Assembly (NCBI GenBank): GCA_002686955.1
Contig: NYZA01000207.1
Span: forward strand, 1 to 24,819
DNA length: 24,819 nt
DNA from: Gemmatimonadota bacterium
GTDB lineage: Bacteria > GCA-2686955
Direction: 5' to 3'
The notes beneath the pieces were generated by a model. It saw only the letters and a program-made list of their open reading frames with translations. It did no database searches and had not been told where the DNA came from. The position numbers were made by a program, and so were the translations under genes. Of this stretch, positions 1 through 8,383 are shown one piece after another. The stretch's first letter is position 1, and the number at the start of each line of letters is the position of its first letter.

Positions 1-1773
1 ATCGCGCAGGTCGGCCGTGCGGAAGCCGGGGCGCTCGGGGGCGAGGGGGCGATCGACGAAGATCAGGCCAACGGCGACACCCGCGCCGTCGATCGCGAAA
101 GCCATGGCGCTCCGCGATCCAGGGGACGGCGAGACGATCGCCTCGTCGAGGGAGCGGTGGGTGGTGTCGGCCTCGGGCGCTTCGTGGAGCAGGCGCAATA
201 CTGTCGCTACCGGATCGTCGGGGTTCGATGTGTCGCGGACAAGGGCGGGTTGATCGGGAGTGAGCAGGTCGGCGCTCAGCAGGGCGCGTGTGAGATCGAG
301 GGCGCGCTCCGGCTCGATGCCGTGGGCGCCGATGACATCGAAAGTGCCGGGGTGGTCCCCCTCGAGGACCATCGTCGCGCGCTCGGCGCCGAGCTGTTCG
401 GCGATCGAATCGGTGAAACGGGAAAGATGCGCGAGCGGATCTTCGGAGCGAAGGCCGGCGACCACTTCGTCCATGGCCGCGACATCTTGGGCGAGAGAGT
501 CGCGAAGCTGCCGGCGGTCGGTGTCGATCTCGGCCGTGAGCCAACCGGTCCAGAGATCGTGCTGGTAATCCGATATTTCGTTGTTGGCCAGGGCGGCGCT
601 CAGCTCGCGGCGGCAAGCTTCGAGCTCGCCGATCGGGCGCTCGTATGCCAGCTTCGATGTGGTGAGCACCTCGAAGACGCGAACCTCCCATCCGAAGCTG
701 GGATGGTCGAAGGCGGGGATGCAGGCGCGGGCCTGGGGGACGGTCGATTCCAGAAGTGTCGCCGACTCGGGGCGGGTTTCGGCCTCGAAGAGGAGCGAAC
801 CGGCGTGGTCGCGAAGCGCGAGGTAGCGATAGAGAACATGGTCGGAGGAGCGTGAGCGCTCGAGCGCTTCGGCGTAGGCCGCGTCCGATTCAGCCGTGCG
901 CCCGGAGAGCCGCAGCGCCGCGCCATAAATGCGATAGATCTCGATCGCGAGCAGAGGTTGCGTCACTTCATCGAGCCGCCCGACCAGCTCCGTGGTCTGC
1001 TCGATGGCGCGTTTGGGATGGGCGCCGGAGGCGATGAGGGCTTCGGCCTGGCGAAGCCGCGCTTCGATCTCGTAGTTCGGGTTGCGGAGGGTTTCGTCGT
1101 TCAGGTAGCGGGCCTTGCGGAAGGCCTTCGCGGCGCGGGCGGGGTGGCCGAGCTGGATGTTGGCAGCGCCGCGGGCGAGGTGACAGGCGATCTTGACCTG
1201 TACATCGTTCGAATCTGCAAAATGTTGGACACGGCGGATACAGGAATCGATCTGCTTGGGGTCGTGAATGTAGATGGCGCGGGTGAGGCGGCGGATGGCG
1301 GTGGAGACAGATTTGCCGGAGTGTTGCTCGACTTCGGTTAGGAGGGTGGCGGCTTCTTCGGTGCGGGCGATGCGGAGGAGGGTGTCGGTTAGGCGGAGGG
1401 TTATCTGCCTCAGCGGCTTCGGATGGTCCGCGACCGCCATCCTCGCGGACTTGAGCAAGCGAATGGAGCGTTCAACGTCACCCAGACGAAGGGAGACGCC
1501 GGCATCGACCTGAAGCGCAGCGGCTTGGAGCACACCGTCGTCCACATCATCGGCGAGAACTCGCGAGCTGCGCGCGTACTGTTCCGCAGTCTCCAGTAGA
1601 CCCACTTGCAGTGTTGCGAGCGCCCGCGCAATCGCTATGTATGCTCGATCCGCGACAGGAAGTCGCAACTCGTCGACATCGACCAAGGCGGCGTCGATGG
1701 AGCCCATATCCCCATGTCGCCCGTGTCTCAGGATCTCTTTTACGGCTCCAATGCCCACTGACCCGCGCATCAT
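1..1773 (-). CDS. TPR-GAF domain regulator, C-terminus beyond left edge
   Basis: The minus strand reads open from position 1773 to the window edge, giving 591 residues without a stop. Residues 1 to about 430 are helical and Ala/Leu/Arg-rich with TPR-like spacing, for example ARAAKAFRKARYLNDET and GRTAESDAAYAEALERS. From about residue 440 a GAF-type domain begins (LSRFTDSIAEQLGAERATMV), continuing to SAMAFAIDGAGVAVGLIFVD near the edge. TPR followed by GAF is a common sensor half of large cytoplasmic signalling proteins, most often sigma-54 activators, kinases or cyclases, so an output domain probably lies outside the window. No signal peptide is seen. The start is the first of two adjacent ATGs, with GGAAGG five bases upstream, and it overlaps the stop of the preceding small ORF as ATGA. 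The output class is unknown; the reading frame and TPR-GAF content are well supported. Confidence 0.8.
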   Translation of the reverse strand, partial: MMRGSVGIGAVKEILRHGRHGDMGSIDAALVDVDELRLPVADRAYIAIARALATLQVGLLETAEQYARSSRVLADDVDDGVLQAAALQVDAGVSLRLGDVERSIRLLKSARMAVADHPKPLRQITLRLTDTLLRIARTEEAATLLTEVEQHSGKSVSTAIRRLTRAIYIHDPKQIDSCIRRVQHFADSNDVQVKIACHLARGAANIQLGHPARAAKAFRKARYLNDETLRNPNYEIEARLRQAEALIASGAHPKRAIEQTTELVGRLDEVTQPLLAIEIYRIYGAALRLSGRTAESDAAYAEALERSRSSDHVLYRYLALRDHAGSLLFEAETRPESATLLESTVPQARACIPAFDHPSFGWEVRVFEVLTTSKLAYERPIGELEACRRELSAALANNEISDYQHDLWTGWLTAEIDTDRRQLRDSLAQDVAAMDEVVAGLRSEDPLAHLSRFTDSIAEQLGAERATMVLEGDHPGTFDVIGAHGIEPERALDLTRALLSADLLTPDQPALVRDTSNPDDPVATVLRLLHEAPEADTTHRSLDEAIVSPSPGSRSAMAFAIDGAGVAVGLIFVDRPLAPERPGFRTADLRD

Positions 1774-2132
1774 CGCGAACCTTCCCACTGATCGGTACGA
1801 GAAGACACTGCCCGACACCGCACGATCTTGTTGGCCGAGAACCAATCATCCCGCCCAGTAGATCTCGGCAACACTCCCTGCAGTTTCTGAGGCAGCATCC
1901 GCGTGAGGTGGATCCATATCGATGGCGATGGTACGAATGCCGCTGAACTCTGCACCCCGCTCTCTTCCCGAACCACGCCTCCTTGCTGAACCACGCCTTC
2001 TTCCGGCTCCGCCACCAAATACCCCCGCGCCCCAACCCCCGAAAAGAGCAAAGCCCCGACCACCAAGCCCCCCCGCAGCCGGCAACCCAGCCAACCCCGC
2101 TCGCTCTCAGGCTTCGTCCGATTCGTTCGCAT
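1770..2132 (-). CDS. putative small signal-peptide or membrane-anchored protein
   Basis: This is a 120-residue reading frame with no recognised family. Its start is well supported: GAGGAG sits seven bases before the ATG. Residues 20-42 (RGGLVVGALLFSGVGARGYL) form a basic-plus-hydrophobic segment that fits a signal anchor. The stop overlaps the ATG of the TPR-GAF gene (ATGA), which suggests translational coupling. The C-terminal half is less convincing: it is rich in Arg, Ser and Trp. In the next frame the same DNA reads a more protein-like stretch, SGIRTIAIDMDPPHADAASE, ending in a stop near 1846. The gene may therefore carry a frameshift between about 1930 and 2010, with a real end near 1846. 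I treat it as a probable gene of uncertain 3' half. Confidence 0.42.
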   Translation of the reverse strand: MRTNRTKPESERGWLGCRLRGGLVVGALLFSGVGARGYLVAEPEEGVVQQGGVVREESGVQSSAAFVPSPSIWIHLTRMLPQKLQGVLPRSTGRDDWFSANKIVRCRAVSSRTDQWEGSR

Positions 2133-2139
2133 CGCATCG

Positions 2140-2145
2140 CTCCTC
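2140..2145 (-). promoter_or_regulatory. Shine-Dalgarno GAGGAG
   Basis: A strong ribosome-binding site lies seven bases before the ATG at 2132. It is the main reason to believe a gene starts there, because the downstream product is not recognisable. Confidence 0.5.
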
Positions 2146-2205
2146 GAGGCTGCCGATTTCTCGGCACTCGACGGGTGTGACGGCGTCCCGGTTCGGGATC
2201 ACTCC

Positions 2206-2211
2206 TTTATA
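2206..2211 (-). promoter_or_regulatory. possible -10 element (TATAAA)
   Basis: TATAAA on the minus strand lies about 75 bases before the ATG at 2132. No good -35 is seen at 16-18 bases. It is AT-rich against a GC-rich background and is the best promoter candidate for the small gene and the TPR-GAF regulator. Confidence 0.28.
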
Positions 2212-2258
2212 GCAGAACAATCGGCAGCTTGGGGGAGGATCTGATCCGGGGCTCGGAT

Positions 2259-2279
2259 GGGGTGGGGAAGGGGCCGGGG
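2259..2279 (+). other. G-quadruplex motif, four GGGG tracts
   Basis: Four runs of four guanines are separated by loops of one base (T), two bases (AA) and two bases (CC). Two further G runs lie just upstream, at 2231 and 2248. Short loops and four-base tracts are the most stable class of intramolecular quadruplex. It lies between divergent genes, roughly 50 bases upstream of the minus-strand -10 candidate and about 350 bases before the plus-strand ATG. Formation in the cell is inferred. Confidence 0.6.
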
Positions 2280-2527
2280 ATCGACTCCAGCATCTGCGCA
2301 CGCGTTCAAAAGCGGCGAGAGTCCGGAGCCGGTATTGGGGAGGCAGCGACGGGGCTTGCGTGGCCCGCGCGGTCGAAGAAGAGAGACCTCTGTCGCCATC
2401 CCCATCCTCCTGTGCGGGGAATGAGGAGATCCCAGCGGCTGGAACCGGTTCTCCGGATGCATGTGAGCCCGAACAGAAACGAGCGCTGTCAATTCAGAGG
2501 AATCGTGAGGGGGAGCGCGCCGACCCA

Positions 2528-2556
2528 TTGTGAGATTCGCGAGAGCGACGCATACT
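2528..2556 (+). promoter_or_regulatory. possible sigma-70-type promoter of the Asp-box gene
   Basis: TTGTGA and CATACT are spaced by exactly 17 bases, about 70 bases before the ATG at 2626. Each matches four of six consensus positions. A second, weaker pair (TTGCTC, 17 bases, TATACC) lies 35 bases downstream. Both are guesses by pattern alone. Confidence 0.27.
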
Positions 2557-2625
2557 CGCCACTTGCTCGCCAACCCGCCGGCGCGTATACCCGCGCACCG
2601 AGAAACGTATTTCGCGGAGAAATCG

Positions 2626-4425
2626 ATGTCTGCTCGCCACAACCCGCTGCTCCTCACGCTGGCCTGCCTCGGCGGCGCCGCCTCGGCCAAGCTCGTTCAA
2701 CCGGTGGTCGTTCCCGGCCCCACCGGTGGAAACGAGCATCAGAAGATGGGGCAGTACTTCGGCTATCCCGCGCCCGACTCCTTGCTGACGGTCCGCGCGA
2801 ACATCGACCGTGGCGCACCCTTCTACGGACCGACCGACTACCCGCCGGAGCGGCACACCGCGTTCGGCTCCGCGATGGACACCTACTTCGCGGCCTACGA
2901 GTGGGACGCCGCCAACGATTTCATGGTGAACACCCGCTACTGGGATACTGTCTTGGGATTCGGCTTCTGGTCGTCGGAGGGCACACCCAGCGAGGAAGGC
3001 ACCCAGAGCGACGCCGGACGACCAAGCCTGCACGGCACCGCGGACGGCATGGCTATCGCCTACCACGGCGTTGCCGGCCCCTCCGACTTCCAGGCCTACT
3101 TCAACAGCTTCGACAGCCTGAGCGCGTCGTGGGGCGAGAGCCAACTGCTCGCCGACGATATCAACTCCCCCAACTTCCCCTTCCTCGACCGTTCGTCGAC
3201 CGGCACCTGGATGATCGTCTGCAACGACGGCCATATCGGCGACGCGACGGGCGATGTGATGGTCTTCCTTTCCGACGACACCGTGACCTGGACGCGATCG
3301 ACGGTTCAGCAGAACGCGATCATGAGCTGGACCCTGCCGACGGGCGCTTCCGATCCGAGCAACGGCGATCTGTACGTGGCCTACTCCGACGACCAGGACG
3401 GCGATGAGGACGGCGATGTTGTGATTCACCGCTCGACCGACAGCGGCGTCACCTGGTCGGCGCAGCAGCTCGTGGCGGAGGGGGCGCCGGGCGGCCAGGC
3501 GGTCGTGCCGAGCATCGTGGTCGATCGGGACCACAGGGTTCACATCATCTTTCAACACAATACCTCGCCCACCTTCGAGGGGCTCCTGTCCGGCTTCAAC
3601 GAAATCGGTATCGCCGGTCCCCCGCAGTACGTCAGCGGTGCATTCGATGGTGGCAACGAATGGCAGGGCGGGGTTCCGGCGCCGCTCAATCCACGAGCCA
3701 ACCTCGTCGCCCTTCCCGACAGCTGCGGCATCACGCCCGACAGCGTGACTGTTGCGACCGATACTCTGACCGGCATGCCGCAGCTCGGTATCTACAGCGG
3801 CCCGAGCGGTGATGTGCTCCACGCGACCTACAACCAGACCTACCTTTCAATCAGCACGGAGGGGGGGTTCTCGAGCTGCCCGCCTTGGCAGACCTGGCGA
3901 CAGAGCTACGATCTTTCGGACGAATCGGGCTGGAGCGATCGGCTACAGGTCTCGGAGATCGATGTGGATCAGGCGATCGCCGGGCGCAACGCGATGTACG
4001 CCGGCATCACGCACGATGTGCCCGAAGCCGGCCCGGGGATCATCTGGTCGGAGATGCACAACGCTGCCGGTCCTTCCGAAGTGATGTTCAAGCGCCCCCT
4101 TACGGTGGGGATCGAAGACTCGGGTGGCGGCGCGCCGCGCGTCTCCGCGGGTGCGTTGCTGCACCCCGCCGCCCCCAACCCATTCAACCCGATGACGCGG
4201 ATCAGCTACGAGCTCACGCGCGCGGCCGATGTGTCGCTGGTCGTCTACGATGCCGCGGGGCGGATGGTGAGAATGCTGGAGAGGGGCTGGAAGGCCGCGG
4301 GGCGACACACTATCGCCTGGAAAGGCACGAACGACCAGGGTGTCGCGGTGAGCTCCGGTGTCTACTTCTATCGCCTCGACGATGGGGAGCGGGTGGCTAC
4401 GCGGTCTATGTTGCTGGTGAAGTGA
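2626..4425 (+). CDS. secreted Asp-box (BNR/sialidase-like) protein with C-terminal FlgD-like domain
   Basis: This is a 599-residue exported protein. Residues 1-21 form a signal peptide (MSARHNPLLLTLACLGGAASA), which decides the start over an ATG 32 codons earlier; GGAGA lies seven bases before the chosen ATG. The central region resembles exo-sialidase/BNR propellers, with an Asp-box STDSGVTWS at residues 270-278 and a related VFLSDDTVTWTRS at 213-225. An acidic stretch, SDDQDGDEDGD, at 254-264 could bind calcium. No catalytic sialidase residues can be assigned, so enzymatic activity is not claimed. Residues 511-599 form a FlgD-type Ig domain: PNPFNP at 517-522, then SLVVYDAAGRMVRML and SSGVYFYRLDDGE. 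In FCB-group and related phyla this domain ends many secreted proteins. It is the only protein in the window carrying it. It converges on the PHP gene with a 20-base gap. Confidence 0.82.
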   Translation: MSARHNPLLLTLACLGGAASAKLVQPVVVPGPTGGNEHQKMGQYFGYPAPDSLLTVRANIDRGAPFYGPTDYPPERHTAFGSAMDTYFAAYEWDAANDFMVNTRYWDTVLGFGFWSSEGTPSEEGTQSDAGRPSLHGTADGMAIAYHGVAGPSDFQAYFNSFDSLSASWGESQLLADDINSPNFPFLDRSSTGTWMIVCNDGHIGDATGDVMVFLSDDTVTWTRSTVQQNAIMSWTLPTGASDPSNGDLYVAYSDDQDGDEDGDVVIHRSTDSGVTWSAQQLVAEGAPGGQAVVPSIVVDRDHRVHIIFQHNTSPTFEGLLSGFNEIGIAGPPQYVSGAFDGGNEWQGGVPAPLNPRANLVALPDSCGITPDSVTVATDTLTGMPQLGIYSGPSGDVLHATYNQTYLSISTEGGFSSCPPWQTWRQSYDLSDESGWSDRLQVSEIDVDQAIAGRNAMYAGITHDVPEAGPGIIWSEMHNAAGPSEVMFKRPLTVGIEDSGGGAPRVSAGALLHPAAPNPFNPMTRISYELTRAADVSLVVYDAAGRMVRMLERGWKAAGRHTIAWKGTNDQGVAVSSGVYFYRLDDGERVATRSMLLVK

Positions 4426-4445
4426 GGTTGACTCAATCGACGTAG

Positions 4446-5066
4446 TTAAAGTAGATCGGGTTGGTTGGCGCGCCAGTCGTCCGGTTGTGGCCACCACCAG
4501 ATCGAGTTCCAGACCTCGATCCCCTCGATGCCGAGTGAAAGGCGGTGCTCGGGCCAAGGGTCACCGCTGAAAAAGGGGTGGTTCGCGATCACCGTAGCCC
4601 CTATCGCCCGCGCCTCCGGAACCATGTCGGCGATCTCCCAACCGTCCATCGAGTCGGCATCGGGCGGCATATTGGGCAGTCCGGCGTGCCCGTCCGATCC
4701 CCATTCCTCGCCACAGATCGGGATCACGCCGAAGCTCGGCTCGAACGAGGGGTAGCTGCACGCTTCGAGGGTGCGATGATCCGTAATGTTGATGCTGGCG
4801 AAGCCGTGCAGGGCGGCCTGCGCGAGCAGGGTCGTCAGCGGAGTGGAGCTGTCGTGGCTGGCGCGGGTGTGGCAGTGATTGGCGAGGAGGAACCAGTCTA
4901 GTTCGTTGCTACGGGAGTCGCCGCCGGAAGGGCGGGTGGGGTCGCGGAGGGCTTCGGGGGGTGTTTCGTTGAAGGAGAGGAGCTCCAGCGGGGTGCCGGC
5001 CAGGGCTGTCGTGGCGCAGTGGAAGAGGAGGAAGAGGGGGACGGATACCGGGATCGACAAGACCAT
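4446..5066 (-). CDS. secreted PHP-domain protein, apparently C-terminally truncated
   Basis: This is a 206-residue protein with a signal peptide (LSIPVSVPLFLLFHCATTALA). PHP phosphoesterase signatures follow: HxH at residues 64-66 (LANHCHT), an Asp-His pair at 96-97 (NITDHR), Glu120/121 and His127 (CGEEWGSDGHAG), and His163 (IANHPF). It ends soon after GIEVWN. In the CehA/McbA-like group of PHP proteins this strand is followed by a segment carrying a last Asp-x-His metal motif, which is missing here, so it is probably shortened. A reading shift at the 3' end would give only about nine more residues. The start overlaps the stop of the upstream beta-helix gene by one base (TAATG), making it third in a minus-strand operon. 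PHP domains usually hydrolyse phosphoesters at a di- or trinuclear metal site; whether this one is active is doubtful. Confidence 0.75.
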   Translation of the reverse strand: MVLSIPVSVPLFLLFHCATTALAGTPLELLSFNETPPEALRDPTRPSGGDSRSNELDWFLLANHCHTRASHDSSTPLTTLLAQAALHGFASINITDHRTLEACSYPSFEPSFGVIPICGEEWGSDGHAGLPNMPPDADSMDGWEIADMVPEARAIGATVIANHPFFSGDPWPEHRLSLGIEGIEVWNSIWWWPQPDDWRANQPDLL

Positions 5067-8000
5067 TATTTCGTCCCTTTCGGTGTGCCCGCCCTCAAAG
5101 CACCCACTCCGCCGAAGGCGCCGATATCGCCCCAGTCACCGCCGAGCCCCGCATCACAGCCAAGCGCTCGGTCCTTGAGCCAGGGAGCACCCGCGTCGAT
5201 CGCCGGAGAATCCTGCTGCCAGCCGCACATGCGCGCCTGGAGGCGAAGGTCCACCTCGACCCGGAATAGAGGATCCTGGTCGAGGTTCCCCTCGCCGGGC
5301 CAGCCCCCCTCGATGATGGAGTGGGTGGCGGCGATTTGGCCGCCATCTTCGTGGATTTCGGTGTCTGTATCACCCCAAAGGATGCAGCTCGTCAGAGATG
5401 GCGAGCCGGCGAAGAGATAGATTCCGCCCCCATCTTCCGGCGCATGGTTGGCCGTGAATGTGCTGTTTGCGAGTTCCGCGTCCCCGCTGAGATAGGTCCC
5501 TCCGCCCCGTGATGCTTGGTTGAATGCAAAGGTGCATCCAGAGAGCGCCACGTTCCCGTAGTAGATACCCGCGCCTCCCCCTTCATGCGAGGATTCGTTT
5601 CCAAGAAGAGCGCTTCGCACGACCGTCACATCGGCACTCGAAGCGTAGAGGCCGCCGCCCCACCCTCGGCCATCAGAGATGGCGGAGTTGTCGCTCACCG
5701 CGCAGTCGATCATCTCGAGTTGACCGCGGAGAGTGTAGACACCACCCCCAAGCGCCCAGAAGCGCCCCGATGATGAGTTCTCGTCTATGTGGCATCCGAT
5801 AATTGAGATTCTGCTCTCCGAATCCCAGGAATAGAGGCCACCACCTTTGCTCGAGCCGAGGGAATCGATGAGATTCGACGACACATCGCAGTCGATCAGC
5901 TCGATCTCTCCACGACCGACATAGATCCCTCCGCCGTATCCCCAGCCGGCTCCCCATATTCCGTCTCCCACGATTCGGTTGTCGGTGATCGAACACTCAA
6001 TGAAGTGGGCGGTGGAATCTGAAACACACCAGACCCCGCCGCCACGGGCGCCGCAGTCGCCGATCGCTTCCGCCCGGTTCCTCTCGATCCGACAACGCTC
6101 GAAGCGGGGGGCGCCCTCATAAGAGTAGACACCGGCGCCGTTGCCCGAGGCCAGTTCCCCCTCGACCCGCAATCCGTTGCCCGCAATCCAACAGTCCCGA
6201 AGCACCGGCGAACCCCCGTCGCTGTAGACCCCTCCACCCCGCGCGACAAGATAGCTCAACACGCCACCAACAGGGGCGGTGTCGTGAGACGTAACCCAGT
6301 TCCCGCGAATCACGCACTTCTCGATCAGTGGCGACGATGAGCAGCGAACACCGCCCCCGAGACGCGCGCGCCCACCGGTGATGGTGAGCCCGGCCAAGAT
6401 GCTGGTTGTATCTTCTTCGTTCTCGAAAACGAACACCGAACCTTCGCCCGAACCGTCCACGATGGTGGTGGCCACGAGGGCGGGGTCCGAGGGGTTTTCG
6501 CTTTGAAGTGTGAGCGCCTTCCCGTCGAAATCGATTTCGCTCTCCAGATAGGTTCCGGGCGCGACGACCACTGCGTCGCCGTCGTTCGCCAAGGCGATCG
6601 CTTGGGCGATCGATGCCACATCGAGCGGCACGCGGATCTCGAGCGGCTCCTCGCCGCGGATCACGACGTAGCGATCGTCACTCGCCACCTCCACACCCTT
6701 ATGCAGCAGAATCATCTTCACGCGTTCGATTCCGGTCGGCACAATGGGCGGCACTTCGAGAGCAAAGGACCGCTCCACACTCTCGCCGTGCTGTAGCGAC
6801 ACTTCCGGCCCGAAGTAGATCGTTCGCGTCACAGGGCGCGGGCCGAGCAGCACAGCGCGGATCCTGTCGAAGGCGAGTGTGTCCCCGCACCAGGCCGCGA
6901 TCTCCATGTTCCCACTGATGCTGTCTCCAGGAGTCGCGACAAGTGGATCGGGATCCACCGTGATCTCAAACTCACATATCCCTCCGCCGTACGCACCCTG
7001 ATCTGCTCGGGTCCCCCCCAGTCCGAAGGCGCAATCGATCCTCCAGTCTTCGTCCCCCGAATATCCGTGATCGATCGCCGCCGACTCCTCATCGAAGCCG
7101 CACTCGGTCGAGCGCAAGCGCCAGTCCCCACTTTCAGGATCGCGAAAAAGCGGATCTTGGAAGAGGTTCCCTTGTCCTGGCCATTCTTCATCGATGGTCG
7201 ACCAAGTGATCTCGATGTCGTCCGGGTCGGCGGAGATTTCGTTCGGCTCGTTGGCCCAAAAGATCGAGTTCATCGCGGTCACTAAAGCGCGATCAGCGTA
7301 GATCCCGCCCGCATCCTCGGGGGCTGTGTTTCCGGCGATCGTACAGTTCCGCAGGAGCGGATTGCTCTGAGAGATGAAAATACCGCCGCCGATTCCAAAA
7401 TCCCCCGGATCGCTCTCCGCCAGATTGGCGACGATGGCGCAGTTCTGGAACTCGGTTCGTCCCCCGAGACCGATCCAGAGACCGCCCCCGTACGATTCCG
7501 AACGATTGTTCTCGATTCTGCAGTTCTCCATTCGCAAGGCGCCCTCATAGCCTCGTGCCAAGACCCCGCCACCGGATCCTTTGCTTCGGTTTCCGGAGAT
7601 CGTGCAACCCTGGAGTAGATAGCTCGTGGAATCAGCGTCGTAGCCCCCATAGAGGTAGATCCCGCCGCCGGAGGTGCAGTCACCTCCGGTAGCAAAGTTT
7701 CCACGGATGGTCACCCTCTCGAGGGTCAGATTTGATATTTCGGCGTACAGCCCTCCGCCTTTTCCGAGATCCGCCTCGTTCCGATTCCCTTCGATCACAC
7801 AGTCGATGAATGCCGGTGCACCGTGGTCACATGCAACGCCACCGCCCTTGCCGTTGGCTCCCGAAAACGAGTCAAACAGAGTATTGCCGGCGATCGTCGT
7901 TCGGACAATGCACGCGGAGGAGTGGTCGCAATAGAGTCCCCCGCCCGCCGGATACCGCAGGTCGGCAGCTTCGTTGTCTACGATTCTGCAGCGATCGATC

Positions 8001-8373
8001 GTCGGAGAACTCCAGGAGCAGAGCACTCCGCCACCCCTCTGATCCCGCCCCCGGTGATCGTAAGCCCGGCCAGAACGCTCGACCTTTCCTCCCCGGCTTG
8101 GAAGTGAAACGGCCGCTCGCTGCCGCCACCCGACACGACCGTCGTCGCAACCGTGAGAGAATCGTCAGGGTCGAGACTGCTCACCAGGATCGCTTTGCCG
8201 TGAAAACCGATCTCGGTTTCGAAGTATGTACCGGGGTGCACGAGCACCGTATCGCCTTCGATCGCAACATCGATCCCAGCCTGGATGGTTGGGTAGTCCG
8301 CCGGAATATCGATCGTTCCGGCCGTCGCCGTGATGGCGAGACTGAGTGTCACCAACGGGGTCGTACAACGCAT
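5066..8373 (-). CDS. large secreted beta-helix protein, interrupted by a one-base frameshift
   Basis: Two overlapping frames together encode one roughly 1,102-residue protein. The first begins at 8373 with a signal peptide (MRCTTPLVTLSLAITATAG), then DYPTIQAGIDVAIEGDTVLV and GLTITGG. It then runs into nonsense and stops at 7978. The second frame takes over at GGGVLCSWSSPTIDRCRIV and runs to 5066. Restoring one G to the GGGG run at 8037-8034 rejoins them. Layout: beta-helix 1 to about residue 450; an Ig-like linker (about 458-577); beta-helix 2 beginning VPLDVASIAQAIALANDGDA, ending in SPAIDAGAPWLKD. Coils follow GGGIYxxxGxxxxxxCxIxxN ladders, as in polymorphic-membrane-protein-like repeats. 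There is no sorting or anchor domain at the C-terminus. AAGGAG four bases before the ATG supports the start, eight bases after the propeller gene. It could be a sequencing error in a homopolymer, or a real broken gene. Confidence 0.8.
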
Positions 8374-8377
8374 ATTG

Positions 8378-8383
8378 CTCCTT
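8378..8383 (-). promoter_or_regulatory. Shine-Dalgarno AAGGAG
   Basis: This site overlaps the stop codon of the upstream propeller gene and lies four bases before the ATG at 8373. It fixes the true N-terminus of the frameshifted beta-helix gene and places that gene in the operon. Confidence 0.6.

Larger units (their letters stand above)
2133..2625. other. divergent intergenic region, 493 bp
   Basis: This region separates the leftward regulator unit from the rightward Asp-box gene. It holds a minus-strand -10-like TATAAA, a four-tract G-quadruplex motif, and a plus-strand -35/-10 pair near its right end. Open frames cross it on both strands, but they have no ribosome-binding site, no family resemblance, and extend antisense into real genes, so I see no gene here. 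Confidence 0.55.

Noticed and set aside
2199-2690. Possible minus-strand gene across the 2133-2625 intergenic region
   Set aside because: It would run antisense into the Asp-box gene's signal peptide, shows no family resemblance, and has a composition like the other shadows.
2494-3822. Minus-strand open frame of 442 codons
   Set aside because: It is antisense to the Asp-box/FlgD gene, has no ribosome-binding site or family motif, and is rich in Arg/Val/Gly as expected for a high-GC shadow frame.
8034-8037. Programmed ribosomal frameshift as first explanation for the split beta-helix gene
   Set aside because: I see no X-XXY-YYZ heptamer with a following pseudoknot or an upstream internal ribosome-binding site; an indel in a G run is simpler. 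It stays possible and is listed as a finding for read-level checking.
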